A stretch of DNA of 64,000 nt from Carya illinoinensis (GCF_018687715.1 NC_056756.1:34932480-34996479); one strand, 5' to 3'; counted from the stretch's first letter, positions 12,369-24,495 are shown. Numbers and translations: made by a program. The notes: generated by a model from the sequence alone, not told the origin.

Positions 12369-13832
12369 ATGGCGGCGGCAGCCGCCCCTCTGGTGTCTTC
12401 TACACCAGCGGGGATCTCTGATCAACCAGTTTCTTTTGCCCAAGCCGTTTCTAAATCTTCGCCAATGTCACAATTCAAGTTGCTGATGCAATATCCTGTG
12501 GAGGTGGAAGGCTAGCAAGGCTTTGTTTTTTCTGAGGTTGAGATGACAAGGGCGGCGGAGGAATTTCGGCATGCTTTGGTGTTGAAATTTCTGCGTTCTC
12601 GTCCGTCTATTGATGTCATAAGGTTGGCAGTGATTAAAACGTGGGGTTTGCTTGAAATTCCAACGATTAGTTTCATGGATGCGCATCATGTGTTTCTAAA
12701 TTTACAGTCGAAACGGGATTTTATTCATGCATGGGCGAGAGAAGGAAGGGTCTTAGAAGGGTGTGCTTTTCGTTTGTTTCGCTGGACCAAGGACTTCGAT
12801 TTGAAGAAAGAACCCTCTTTGGCCCCACAATGGGTTTTTTTACCAGGGCTACCGTTGCATATGTATCGGACAGATTGTCTGCAGATATTGGCAACAAGGT
12901 TTGGACGATTTTTAGGTACTGATAATGCAACTCTTAATAAGACAAGGGCCTCAGGTGCTAGATTATGCGTGGAAATTGATTTACTGGAGGAAGAAGTCCA
13001 AGGGTTTCCTATCGTTGTTTCAGCAAACAAGACTCTTTGGCAAGAGGTGAGGTATGAGAAGCAGAGTTTTTATTGTCAACGCTGCCGTCGGCAGGGACAC
13101 TTGATGAATCTATGCAGGATAGGGATGGAAAGACAGGGTCAGATTGATAGAGTACACAAAAATCAAAAAGAGGTGGAGGAATGGCGTGTTAAGGGCAAAG
13201 GATTGCACGAGGATATAAAAAACAAGAAAACAGATTTGCCGAAGGAGCAAGATTATATTGGAAATGGGGAGGATGCTGGTGATGTTAGGATAATGGAGGA
13301 GGAGGAGCAGAAAAATGAACAAAACCTGGACGTATCTGGTGGGGAGAATATAGTTCATCAAACAGAGGATGGCCATGTAGAAGTGGTAATTCATGAGGAT
13401 ATGGAGGAGCAAAACGTTGGGTTAGACAAGGATAATTTTGAGTCGAAAAGAGAGGGGACGTTGGATACTAATTAGGAAGGTCAAAACAGGGTGGAGGCCG
13501 AGAATATACAGAACGTGCAACAAAGCGAGACCTGTACGGAGGTGTTGGCCATGCAGGAAATTTTGCTATGTGATAGGCAATTGTTTGAGGGACAGCAGGA
13601 TGTGGTTTACGAGCTATTGGAATTGGAGAATACAAAGACAGGGGAAGTGCGGGAGGATATATATGGATCAGACCAGGAGGTTGAGGAACCAATAGAGGCA
13701 TTGGCAGCATCGAAAGGTTATGGTTCCGAATCTGATTTAAGGAACACAAGTCCACCTCTGAAGAGAACTACAAGGCAGACCGCGAGACAAAATCGCCGAG
13801 CGATTTCCCGGCCTGAAAGACTGAATTTATGA
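12369..13832 (+). pseudogene. LINE-2 ORF1, gag-like RNA-binding protein (two in-frame stops)
   Basis: A single frame of 488 codons broken only by TAG at 12513-12515 and TAG at 13473-13475. The chosen ATG at 12369 gives MAAAAAPLVSSTPAG, and the corresponding ATG is present in LINE-3 at 27762. The N-terminal half is DUF4283-like (LVLKFLRSRPSIDVIRL, FLNLQSKRDFIHAWAREGR, WVFLPGLPLHMY). A CCHC knuckle (CQRCRRQGHLMNLC) follows at about 13077-13117. The C-terminal third is acidic and low-complexity, then basic (KRTTRQTARQNRRAISRPER). The stop TGA (13830-13832) overlaps the ORF2 ATG (13829-13831). Expected role: element RNA binding in ribonucleoprotein particles. Confidence 0.85.
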
Positions 13833-16800
13833 TTGACAAAATGTTGGTTTGGAACGTGCGGGGGTTGGGCACTTCTAAAAGAAGACTGAGGAATCTGATC
13901 AGGAAATATAAACCATCGGTTTTAGCACTTTTTGAACCTTTTGCTGCCGAGGAGGTGATGGTGTACTGGGTGAATGTTTTTGGATATCTATCTTACTGCG
14001 CCAATGAAGCTATGGGAGGGAAGATTTGGGTATTCTGGATTGAGGATATGACATTTGAAATGCAAGGTATGTCAAATCAGATGATTTTCGGTTGCTTTAA
14101 CAAGGGATATGTGTATCAATGTGGTTTTAGTATATGCAAAATGTAATCCCGTGGAAAGAAGGTTGCTTTGGCAAGATATGGAGGCAATGCGAGATGATTG
14201 TAATCCATTATTGGTGGTAGGTGATTTTAACATTATCTGAGAAGACCGAGAACGTATTGGGGGTAATCGGAGACCTCTGTCTGCTATGTTGGAGTTTAAT
14301 TCCTGTCTACACAACTGTGGTCTTGTGGAGATGACAGGGTATGGAGGAAAAATGTCATGGTGTAATGGGCATCGGGGTCCTTCGAGGAGTTGGGCACGTT
14401 TGGATTGAGGTCTTCTGAATTTGGCTTTCTCTCAAAGGTTTCTAAATGGGTGTATGGAGTATTTAAAGAGGAAGACATCGGATCATTGTCCAATGTTAAT
14501 CAAGCTTGCGGTGGAGTCCCAGAGGTATGGCCCGGCTCCATTTTGGTTTCAAAGTATATGGTGCACTCATGAGAAGTTTCTTCAGTGTGTGGAGGGGGTA
14601 TGGAGAGAACCGGTTACTGGGAATGGGTTAGTATGTTTGGTGGCAAAATTGAAGAAGCTGAAGCTGGTGCTTAGGAAGTGGAATCAGGAGATTTTTAGCC
14701 GAGTCGATCAGTCGATAAAGGAGTTAGAGGCTAAAGTGGAACTTCTGGAAATACAGTTGCAAGAAAGACACGAAATAGATTTAGAGAATGAGTATATGCA
14801 GACCAAAGCTGAATTAGAAAGGTGGGAAAACAGGGAAGAGATCTGGCTGTCTCAATAGGCCAAAAAGAGATGGCTCACGGATGGTGACCGTAACTCCAAG
14901 TTTTATCATGCTGTGGTCAACCAGCGGAGGAAGGCTACTGCAGTTTCACGAATGACTCTACCCAATGGAGTTGTTCTGGAGTCTCGGGAGGATTTTCATA
15001 ATGTAGCAGTGAGTCATTTTCAAAATTTCCTCACCGGGGAGGGACCTACGGGAGTGCCAGATTTAAATGGTTTAATAGCTCCGGTGGTGAGTGTGGAGGA
15101 AAATCAAGAGCTTGTTAAGGATCCTACGGAAGAGGAGGTTTGGGCGGTTTTGTAGTCAATTTCTAAGCTAAGCAGCCCCGGACCAGATGGGTTTGGTTCT
15201 GAATTTTTTATGCATTGCTGGCCTATTGTTAATTGGGATGAGTTAGAAGCTGCGCGGGATTTTTTTCAAGGTACGACGTTGCCCAGATTTTATTCAGCCT
15301 CTTATATAGTTCTTATTCCCAAAGTGCAGGACCCTCAACATTTTGACAAGTTTAGACCGATTAGTTTGCGTAATGTGGCTTACAAAATGTTTTCGAAAAT
15401 TCTTGTAAATCGGTTGGCGAGTATTCTTCCTCGGATGATTTCTTGGGAGCAAGGTGCATTTGTTCCAGGGTGGAATATTTTTGAGAACATCACCCTTGCT
15501 CAAGAAATGGTGCATGCTCTTCATCGTAAGACAAAGGGAGGAAATGTTATGTTAAAAATAGATATGGCGAAAGCATATGATAGAGTGGATTGGAAGTTTT
15601 TGAGTAAGGTCTTAAGATGTTTTGGTTTTGCCGATAGAGCTTGTGGCTTGGTAGAAAATTGCATAAATTCTCCTTGGTTTTCGATTATGATGAACGGCAC
15701 GTATAAGGGTTTTTTTAAGCCTACAAGAGGGTTGCGCCAAGGGGACCCCCTTTGACCTTATCTGTTTATTATTATGCAGGAAGTTCTTACTAGAATGCTG
15801 AAGGATAATTTTAATCATGGAAGAATTTCGCCATATTATATCCCGAGAGGTGCTCCTTTGGTCTCGCATTTACTTTATGCGGATGACCTTATTTTTGCAA
15901 ATGGTGGGAAGAAGTCAGTTAGAGGGGTCATCCGAGTTCTGGAAAAATATGCTCAATGGTCTGGTCAAGCCATAAATAAAGAGAAATTAGCTCTCGTTAT
16001 GTCAAAACAAATCCCATATGAGCAATGGTGTGGCCTGCTGAATAATACGGGCTTCATGGAGGGGACTTTTCCAACCAGCTATTTGGGAGTTCCTTTGGTC
16101 ACAGGACGGCTCACTGCTAGACATTTGGAGCCTTTGGTAAATAAAGTACGTAAAAAGGTGGCGGGTTGGAAAGTAAAGACTTTATCCCAGGCTGGTCGGT
16201 TAACGTTGATCAAGCATGTGTTGTCGTGCATGGCAACTCATTTGTTGGCAGTTCTTAATGTTCCTCAAATTATTTTGTCTAAGCTTAACTCGTTATTGTC
16301 AACCTTTTTCTGGGGAACACATGACGGGAAGCCGAAGAGGAGATGGGTCGCCTGGTCGTCCATTTGCAAGCCAATAAATGAGGAGGGTTTAGGCATATGG
16401 GATTTCAATGAAATGCAGAGAGGGATGCAATGAAGTTAGTCTAGCGCCTCATAACAATGGATAATCTTTGGGCACGGTTTCTTTGTGCGAAGTATGCGAG
16501 GGATGGGAATCTCGTTTTGGTAGCTTTAAAAGAAACTAGTTCACGGTTATGGAAGGCTATGATGCAGGTTTTTCCAGAAGTTTATGATAATACTAAAGTG
16601 CGGATCAAGGAGGGGAATGTGCCATTTTGGCATGTTAAGTGGCTGTCGAGTGGTCCCTTAAGTGTTCAAATTCAAGACATTGTTAATCCGTTGGTTAAAG
16701 TGAAGGACTTAAGGGTCGGCAATGAGTGGGATGAGAATGCTCTTAGAGATTTGGCTGGGGAAAACAGAGCATGGGAAATCATGCGATCGGTAATGGCTGG

Positions 16801-17955
16801 AAAGGTAGGGTCTGATGTATATATATGGGAACCGAATAAAAATGGCTTGTTTTCAACAGTTTCAGCTTGGAATATTATAAGAGTGAGAGGGGATGAGATT
16901 CCTTGGAAGGGGTGGTTGTGGCACGATTTGCTCACTAGACGTGTGGTGGTCTGCATTTGGAAGGCTTGGTTTCGAAGCTTACCGGTGGATATGCGTATAA
17001 TGGACATGGGAGTTGCTCTTGCGTCTAGATGCGATTGCTATAAGAGTGGCAGTTCGGAATCGCTTGATCATGTTTTAAGTTTAGGGGAGGTTGCGACGGC
17101 AGTCTGGGAGAAAGCAGCGGTGATGCTGGGCGTTCGGTGTATGGGTTTTAGTAGTTGGCGTGCTCGGATTTCTGCATGGTTCAGCTGTGCGAAGAGGTCT
17201 TCACAGCATGGGATTCTGGTAGGCTTAATTCCAAGTCTGATCACTTGGCGTTTGTGGCTTCGTAGGTGCAAAGCTCGTATGGAGGCTAAGTATGAATCTC
17301 CTGAATCAGTTTGGATCTCGATAAAATACTGGTTATCCCAAATCTCGGATAATATCACTAAGTGTAGCAGGTTATCAGAATTGGATAAAGAGATGTTAGC
17401 AGCAGTTAACGTGCCGATAAAGCAAGTGGTTAATCGAGAGCCAAGGGTGGTCACATGGTTGAAACCGAAGCCGGGATGGGTAAAACTTAATGTAGACTGG
17501 AGTTGTAGGGGTAATCCGGGTCTTGTGGTGGAGGTGGAGTGATTAGAGATCATCAAGGTATAGTCAAAGCAGCCTTCTCGGATTTTTTTGGGTTTGTTAC
17601 AAATAATGCTGTGGAAATGAGAGCTCTATTAAGAGGTCTTAGAATGTGTAAACAACATGGATTTTATCGGGTGGAATTTGAATGTGATTCTGCCTTGTTA
17701 GTGCACTGGGTAGTTACAAAGGCTTGTAATGTGCGGTACTTATGAGATTTTTGGGAGCAGTTAATGGAAGGCCTGGAAGATATGTTAGTTACTATCTCTC
17801 ATATTTTTCGGGAAGGCAATAAAGTTGTGGATTTTTTGGCAAGGGATGGAGAAGCGGGTATTATTAAAAACTATGATGAGAATGACAGGTTGCCTCGGGT
17901 TGCACAAGGAATGGCTCGAATGGATAGATATGGATTCCCTTCTTTTCGGTTGTAA
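13829..17955 (+). pseudogene. LINE-2 ORF2, endonuclease, reverse transcriptase, zinc finger, RNase H (broken)
   Basis: ORF2 begins MIDKMLVWNVRGLGTSKRR at 13829. Domains in order: endonuclease (13829 to about 14500, with VVGDFNI near 14215), a coiled-coil linker (about 14640-14850), reverse transcriptase (about 15170-16050, with FRPISLRNV, KIDMAKAYDRVDW, GLRQGDPL and catalytic YADD at 15876-15887), a C-terminal zinc-finger region (about 16900-17120) and RNase H (from about 17470, with LNVDWSCRGNPG, then VIRDHQG and the REGNKVVDFLARDG end). Breaks include a frameshift near 14140, TAG at 14856, TAG at 15153, TGA at 15753, frame changes near 16430 and 17540, and TGA at 17743. The protein ends at TAA 17953-17955. 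The open stretch 16457-17542 is 361 codons. Confidence 0.88.
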
Positions 17956-18047
17956 GGTTCTATAGTGAGTGGCTGGTTGTGGTTTATGGTTTTGTTTCTT
18001 TGTTGGGTTTTTGTCTTTTGGTTTTGGTTGTTCTTTTGTTTATTTGT

Positions 18048-18117
18048 TCTACTAAGGTATTCCTCCGCCATAAGTGAGGGGTTTCTTTAATAAAATTGGG
18101 AAGGGGTCACTATCGGA
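18048..18117 (+). other. 3'-terminal block conserved between LINE-2 and LINE-3
   Basis: In the 3' untranslated region: CGCCATAAGTGAG, AATAAAATTGGG and GGGGTCACTAT followed by GGACATGTG. The same words in the same order occur in LINE-3 at about 33627-33682. In LINE families the conserved 3' end is often what the element's own reverse transcriptase recognises; that role is inferred here. Confidence 0.7.
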
Positions 18118-18154
18118 CATGTGACCTTGTCTCTTTCACAAAAAAAAAAAAAAA

Positions 18155-19530
18155 ATGTAGCATACGGTCTGTAATGGATCTACTGAGGGAAGGTTTAGTA
18201 TGGAGAGTGGGAAATGGAAAGAGTATTAATTAAGTAGATACCAACCCCTTCATCATACAAGGTTCAATCTCCAATTAGAGTTCTTGAAGCAGATGCAAAA
18301 GTATGTCAGTTAATTAATAAGGAGACAAGAAGTTGGAAAGAAGATCTAATTAAAGAAAATTTTAATGTGGAACAAGCACATTAGATCTGCTCTATTCCAA
18401 TCAGTATATTTGGAAGTGATGAGAAACATATACGGGGATGAGCCAAGGATGGGAGATTTACAGTAAGAAGCGCATACCATGTGGATCAATAAATGAAAAA
18501 AGTCATAGAAGGGGAGACGTCTTATGTTGGTGAAGGAGCTAAACAATGGAAGAATATATGGAGTCTTGAGGTTCTAGAGGCGTGTTAATTGTTCTCGTGG
18601 AATGTAGTTAATAAAAATTTTCCAGCAAAAGAGAATTTAAGAAAGAAGAAAACAATAGAGGAGGCTAAATGTCCCATATGCCAGCAAGAGGAAGAGTTTG
18701 TGATTCACATGATATGGAACTGTCCTGCTGCAGTTGATGTTTGGGCAAAAGGAAATAGTCCTGTCAGTAAATGGAAGTCATATGAAGGGGATGTCATGCG
18801 GCTGTGGACAAAAATATACTTAAGACTCCGAAAGACAAAAGTGGAAGAGACTGTGGTGATAATGAGAAGGATTTGGTTGTGAAGAAATGGGTTCATCTAT
18901 GACAACATTTTTGTTGCACCTAGAAAGCTAGTGCAGGTGGCAAAAAATAGCTTGGAAGAATTCCATGAAGTAAGAAGAGGAGTAGGTGCACAAAGGAAAG
19001 CAGATAACAGAAGGATCCAAAGGTGGAGAAAACCTTATGGTAACAGATTAAAAGCTAACTTCAATGCCACATATGATGTAACGAGTCAGAGGATGGGAGC
19101 TGGAATCATAGTAAGAGATAGAAATGGTGAGGTTATGGCTTCTATGGTTGTTCCAATAAATGATGTCACATCCCCTTTTATAGCAGAGTGCTATGCAATG
19201 TGGAAGGCAATTGAAATATGCACTAGACTGGGATTCAGAGAAGTAATTCTGGAAGGTGATGAAATATGTATAGTTATTGATGCTGTAAATAATGAAGAAG
19301 AGGACGAATCTTGGAGCGGACAGATTATAGATGACATAAAGAAATAATTAAGCATAAGAGAAGGGTGGGTTGTTGTCTTTGTACACAGGTAAGGGAATCA
19401 AGTGGCGTACCAATTAGCAAAGATAGCAATACAAACTGAAGATGAGTTAGGATGGATTGAGGAAGGTCCTTCCTCTATACATAGGATGATTGTATTTGAC
19501 AAAGATTGTAATGAATATAGTGATGAATGA
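18155..19530 (+). pseudogene. LINE-1 ORF2 C-terminal zinc finger and RNase H (broken)
   Basis: The segment carries the C-terminal part of ORF2. The open frame 18589-18882 has the zinc-binding region typical of plant LINEs after reverse transcriptase (CPICQQEEEFVIHMIWNC, AAVDVWAKG). The frame 18931-19347 reads as a plant-type RNase H domain: LKANFNATYD, GAGIIVRDRNGEV, IAECYAMWKAIEIC, VILEGDE. After stops, the end GNQVAYQLAKIAI is visible to TGA at 19528-19530. RNase H in such elements removes RNA from the RNA/DNA hybrid. Stops near 18493, 18586, 18880 and 19345 show it is dead. Confidence 0.85.
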
Positions 19531-19564
19531 AAAATATTCAGTTTTCTCCAAAAAAAAAAAAAAA
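18155..19564 (+). mobile_element. LINE-1, 3' part after the LINE-2 insertion
   Basis: Continues LINE-1 ORF2 directly after the right copy of the LINE-2 target duplication (18155-18167) and runs to a poly(A) tail at 19550-19564. Together the two LINE-1 parts are at least 5.5 kb. I could not find a convincing LINE-1 target duplication. Confidence 0.85.
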
Positions 19565-21158
19565 GAATATTTGGGTTGGCAATGTATTGGAAAATTGCGA
19601 GATCGTCACGGTTTGAGTGATTGTGATGTATGTCACTTTTGTAAAATGATTCGTTTTTAATTATTCTTATTTATTATGAATTTTGTGGATGTAAATTTGC
19701 TACCAAGTAAACAGACAGTAAATCAACCATGAAACCTTAACGCTTAGTGTTCTTCACGCCGAGAAAAGAAAAGGGAGAACTATGTAAGTGGAGAAAGGTA
19801 TGTTTGCCAAACTGGTAGCAAATAAGTAGATAGACATGTTGGTATGAAAGCTAAGATGCAGCTATTGGAATATAATCAATTACAGTATAAGAAATGCTAT
19901 AATCATAATTTTATTTTATTTTTTATTTTTATAAATGTAGATCTATAAATTTACATAATAAATTAATATTATATTTTAATCTATTATATCAAGTTACGTA
20001 AGTTTATAAATTTATTTTTATAATTTTTTTTGTTAAAATATTTCTCTTATAGACTTAGAGTGCACTAAGGTGAATCAAAGCTAGCATCGCAGAAAATTAT
20101 AATCCTATCGAAATGCCGCGAATGACCAGCATATTTATGCTACGTACGCGTATACACGTGGGGAGAGATCAACATTTGAAACATTGACTTTAAAAACAAA
20201 AAATATGGGACGGAGAATTATAGCAGAATTGACCATTCATGGACTAGGAGCAGTCTCAATATCGGAATATGCAAATCTAAAATTAAAATTACTTTTTACC
20301 TATTAGACGTTAAAACCGTTTCCATCATATTATGCAATAGCAAATTTTGTAACTTTTAGTTATAGTAATTAAAAAGAAAATATCAAATTTGATTGTAAGT
20401 GTACAATTATCAAATTCTTAGTTTATTAATTTATTGTAACTCTCCCTCTCTCTTCTCTTGCATAGATATATCTCAGTAGCTTTAATTTCGTCTTGCACTA
20501 GACCCAATAGCAACAATTCATGAGCTAAATAAATTAAATATTTTTTAATTAAAATTAAATTCATGATAAAATTAAATAAATTAAAAATATCCAAATTAAA
20601 TAGTTTTTTAGGTTAATATTATTTTATCACTATATAATGAATAAATAAATAATCCAATGTAGAGATTTGATGTGAATGGAATAGTCAAAATTAAATTCAT
20701 CACATATTATTTTATTATTATATAATAAAAAATAGTTATTCCAATATGGAGATTTATATGAATGGAATAACCAATATCCAAATTCATTTTACATTTATTA
20801 AAAATGTCATTTACATACGCATAATTCAATAACAATACTCTGGTCCTACAAAGGCATCAAATATTTGTTGGCCCACCTCAATGACCTCATCAATCTAAAT
20901 TTCCATTTTTCTATGATTCAGGCCAAGTCAAATTACCGGTGACATACAAACAAAATCTATATTTGCATTTTTGAATTGTGCAATCTCTACGTATTTCTTT
21001 TAAAAAAAATTGATAAATCTGAAATCTACATAAAAATATTATTTTTAACAATAATTCCTATATTTTTTTTTTTTCAAATGGAGTATATGAGAATTGTATA
21101 CTCTAGGATGCTATATACCCTTCCAAAAAAGAGAAGGCATAGTCAGAATTACACATGG
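19565..21158. other. Gene-free AT-rich stretch
   Basis: No gene, repeat array or element end that I can support. The sequence is very AT-rich from about 19880 to 20830 with many TTTAT/AAATTA words. It ends at the CACTA terminus at 21159. Confidence 0.5.
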
Positions 21159-22140
21159 CACTACAACAAAACAGGGTTTTTAGGTAGAACATTTTTAACG
21201 TAAAAACTACGATTTCGTCCCAAAAAATAAAATCGTTTGATAGTGTTCAAACTATCAGTTTTTTTAGGATGATTAAATTGCGTCCTAGATAGACGGTCGA
21301 GCGATCAAATCTTTTTGTTAGACAGTAAAAGTTTGTTTAAACGTATTGGGTTAAAGGGTTGATCCAAAGCAAATCATTGGAACATATTAATATGGAGAAA
21401 CGTTCGACCGTTAAATTTAGCTTTCCACATACACCATGTTTGAATGCATTCTATTATGTGTTCGATCGAATTACTATACGTTCAAACATATTACTAGTAC
21501 AAGACATTTGAACGTTCGATATAGTCTTTGAATGTAAATGTAATGTTTGATGTGGTCAAAAACCATTTGAATGGCTATTACTTTCACATAGGTAGTTCAT
21601 TATGTTTGATTGTTGTTTGGATGCCAATTACAGAATATGTTCAAATGTGATCTGAACTCTTTCGAATGGTTAGAGTGACTTCATGTATGAACGGTTCTTG
21701 ATCGTTAGAACAATACGAATTTATTTTTACCCAATAACAAAAAATCAAATACACCTACTTAATATCTTTAAAAATACATTAGAATTTGTACAACACACAT
21801 AAAAAGTAATCTCATAAGTGCAAACTAACATGAGTTAACAATGTTTATCATATAGAAACAATTGTCAACTATTTATAAAATCAGTTGGTTGGAGGCTTGA
21901 ATTGTTGCATAAGCATTTGCATTTGAAGTTGCATCTCTCTCCTGAACTCCTCTTGTTGTTGTTCTTGTTGTTTCAATTGCATTTACATGTTTGTTTGTTG
22001 TGTTAGTTAGGCCTCTAACTCATGCTGGTTTGTCCTCAATTCTTCTATCTCAAACCTTGCTTCATCTAAAGCTCTAGAAGTGTTGGAGAGTTATTGGATG
22101 ATGAGGACGAGCTAGAAGGCCTGATGCAATGACCCAAACC
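21159..22140 (-). mobile_element. 3' end of a CACTA (En/Spm-like) DNA transposon
   Basis: The sequence starts CACTACAACAAAAC at 21159, the terminal motif of plant CACTA transposons. The next 560 bp carry degenerate subterminal repeats in both orientations, for example AACGTTCGACCGTT (about 21401), TGTTCGATCGA (about 21460), TACGTTCAAAC (about 21477) and TTTGAACGTTCGAT (about 21508). Such repeats are the transposase binding sites in known CACTA elements. Remnants of the transposase reading frame lie at 21889-22130 on the minus strand, so 21159 is the 3' end of the element. The other end was not found in this window. Confidence 0.65.
21889..22130 (-). pseudogene. C-terminal remnant of a CACTA-associated transposase
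   Basis: The minus strand reads, with internal stops, an acidic segment (DEARFEIEELRTNQHELEA) and a Gln/Met-rich coiled-coil tail (KQQEQQQEEFRREMQLQMQM) ending in MQQFKPPTN and a stop. Such Gln-rich coiled-coil tails are common at the C-terminus of plant En/Spm-type transposase proteins (Transposase_24-like). The family call is by style plus the neighbouring CACTA end, not by a catalytic motif. Confidence 0.45.
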
Positions 22141-22508
22141 CCTAAAGATGTGATTCAGAATGCAAGGCAACCATTTTTTCCAACACAAAAGAGGAAGAAT
22201 TAATATTTTCCAACATATACAAATATGTTTAATTAAAATAGATATAATACTTACATAATTTTCGTGGGTGTTAGGAAAAGTTCACTCTCCATTACAATCA
22301 GTATGTGATGCAACATATAATTTTGTTGTATTATAATTGTTGTTTGATTCTTGTTATAAGACATATTTTATAGATATAAACTTATTAGAATATAACAAAC
22401 AACAAGAAGACGATCGAGACTCGGGGATATGTTGATTGGATTGATCAACTCCTCGACCTTGCCACACACCACAGGGCACGCAAAATTTCATCCTTGTGCT
22501 CCCACAGC

Positions 22509-22809
22509 AGAGATGGTCAAGACTTAGAGAGGGGTACACCCAAAAAATCTTGGCATATCAGGTAAGGCCTTTACACAGATGGCATCACTGACTACTATTC
22601 GCGAGGGGATTGTAGATATAGTGCATGTAGAAATCCACACACATATAGTAGAGGTGAATGACACAATGTGTATGGAGATCCAGAGTGCCATTTCTAACTT
22701 ACTTATAAAGATGCTAGCATCACCATGACTCAGTTGACGATTGTGACTCTGGTGACATAGATGCATACATGCATAGCTGGAATCTAGTTGGTGGTCCAAA
22801 AATTGGGGC
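22509..22809 (+). repeat. Direct duplication, copy 1 (about 300 bp)
   Basis: Runs from AGAGATGGTCAAGACT to AAAATTGGGGC and matches the block at 22899-23184 across its length, for example GGGGATTGTAGATATAGTGC against GGAGATTGTAGATATAGTAC and TGGAATCTAGTTGGTGGT against TGGAATCTTGTTGGTGGT. No gene is recognised inside. Confidence 0.75.
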
Positions 22810-22830
22810 TATATTGTATGTATTTTGCTT

Positions 22831-22849
22831 TTTATTTATTTATTTATTT
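22831..22849. repeat. (TTTA)n microsatellite
   Basis: About five TTTA units between the two copies of the direct duplication. Confidence 0.8.
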
Positions 22850-22898
22850 GTATGGACACTCAATGTTGTGTAAAATTAATTCCCAGACCACCGACTAT

Positions 22899-23184
22899 GG
22901 AGATGGTTGGGACTCAAGGAGATGCATACCCGAGAGATCATGTCATATCGAGTGAGGCCTCTACATAGGGGGCATCAAGCGCTACTATTCATGAGGAGAT
23001 TGTAGATATAGTACGTGTAGAGATCCATGCCCATAGAGAGTAAAGGTGATTGATGCAGTGTGTATAGATATATGAAGTGCCATTTCTATCTTACGTTCAG
23101 AGATGGCTAGCATCGCCATGACTGAAGTGATGTAGAAGGAGACATTAGTAACTGGAATCTTGTTGGTGGTTCAAGAATTGGGGC
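22899..23184 (+). repeat. Direct duplication, copy 2
   Basis: Second copy of the 22509-22809 block, diverged by scattered substitutions and small deletions. It ends at the same GGGGC, where copy 1 continues with TATATTG and copy 2 is followed by a CACTA-type end at 23186. Confidence 0.75.
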
Positions 23185-23185
23185 A

Positions 23186-23244
23186 CACTACAAGAAAAAT
23201 GGCATTTTTCACCGCCATATTATGTTGCTAAAAGTGGCGAGAAT
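23186..23244 (+). mobile_element. CACTA-type terminal fragment
   Basis: CACTACAAGAAAAATGGC at 23186 is the standard outer end of many plant CACTA elements. Only about 60 bp follow before the TGTGACACC end of repeat B at 23245, so the element is cut off by that repeat. Short length keeps confidence moderate. Confidence 0.5.
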
Positions 23245-24059
23245 TGTGACACCACCAAATTTTGTTTGGGATAGGACGGAAATTTGAAGTGTCAGAACAT
23301 GCAACACAAGTTTACTTGCCCCGTTCATGATATATAAAGATGCAATGTTCCTAACATTCATCTAACAGTATACAATATTCGTAGAGAATATATTTTTTTG
23401 AGCAATACTATGCACCAAACTAAAGATATCCCAAATACTTAAAACATAATCCATACAGATTGAAATGCTAAATATCCATGATTACAACACGAGTCCAAAA
23501 ATTCTGTAATCATAAGAGTACTGGAGACTGAGCTCCTTAAGTACAAGCAGGAACTAAAGCAACTACTTGGCTAAGATGTTTAGTAGCTCACGCAACTCAG
23601 TCAAGGATGCGATAATACTAACGATAAATCAGAGCATTGAGGATATGAGCTCTGCATCGTGCTGTCGCCGTCGATTTGACTGTCTCTAGCCGGTCAACCT
23701 CTAGTGCATCTCCTAATCCTGACGCATGGTTTACCATTCTGGCAAGAATGGTAGTTGGGACTACTACGGTGAGATTTGTAAGTTAACAGATAATTTAACA
23801 TATAGGTGAAAGATGCATGTATGGCAGTAAAAGCATGAATGCATACATGATCATAAATAAGCTTGACGTGAGTTGATATTTAAGATGGCATAAACTGACA
23901 TGAATTGAACTTGATCATAGACTGAACTAAAACTAAACTAGGCATGACATGAACTTAACTAAGACTTGACTTGACTGGACATGAAATTGAACGTAAAATA
24001 CATGAACTTGAAATCTTGTTCAATAAATTAAACTTGAGCATGAATGTGAACATAAATTG

Positions 24060-24190
24060 AACTTGAACCAAAACTGAACATGAAGTTAACGTATTGAAAC
24101 ATGAACTGAACGTGAACTTGAAATATGAACTGAACATGAACTTGAAACATGATGGAACGTGAACTTGAAACATGACTGGGCATGAATTTG
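24060..24190. repeat. Short tandem array of GAACATGAACTTGAA words
   Basis: Repeated variants of TGAACATGAACTTGAAACA at spacings of about 20 to 30 bp, inside repeat B. Confidence 0.7.
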
Positions 24191-24217
24191 AACGTAGTAG
24201 GAACGTGAAATGAATTT

Positions 24218-24495
24218 TGACAATCAAAGTGATTTCACCAGTCATTTTGTCAGGATTAGTGAACAATTAGAATGATTTCGCCCGATACTTAGACAATCAG
24301 AATGATTACACATGAGTATTTTAAATGAGATACCCTATCAATCAGAATGATTATACTAGGAGTACGTAGTAGTACTCTAACAATCATAATGACTACACTA
24401 GAAGCGTTTGAGTAAATGTATTCTAACAATCAATGTGATTATGCCAGAAGTACTTGCGTGAATTATAAATAAAGGTACTTGGACAATCATAATGG
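24218..24495. repeat. Degenerate array of ACAATCAGAATGATT units
   Basis: Seven occurrences of ACAATCAGAATGATTxCAC-like words near 24219, 24264, 24293, 24336, 24379, 24425 and 24481, spaced 29 to 56 bp apart. Confidence 0.7.

Larger units (their letters stand above)
12260..18154 (+). mobile_element. LINE-2, near full-length L1-type retrotransposon nested in LINE-1
   Basis: An almost complete plant L1-type LINE of about 5.9 kb: 5' untranslated region (12260-12368), ORF1 (12369-13832), ORF2 (13829-17955), 3' untranslated region and a poly(A) tail (18140-18154). It is flanked by a 13-bp target duplication in LINE-1 sequence. The reading frames are far more open than those of LINE-1, which fits a younger insertion. 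Its 3' end shares a distinctive block with LINE-3, so the two belong to one family. Confidence 0.9.

Noticed and set aside
11862..12443. 193-codon minus-strand open frame
   Set aside because: Shadow across the LINE-1/LINE-2 junction; its poly-Lys segment is the reverse of the T19 tract.
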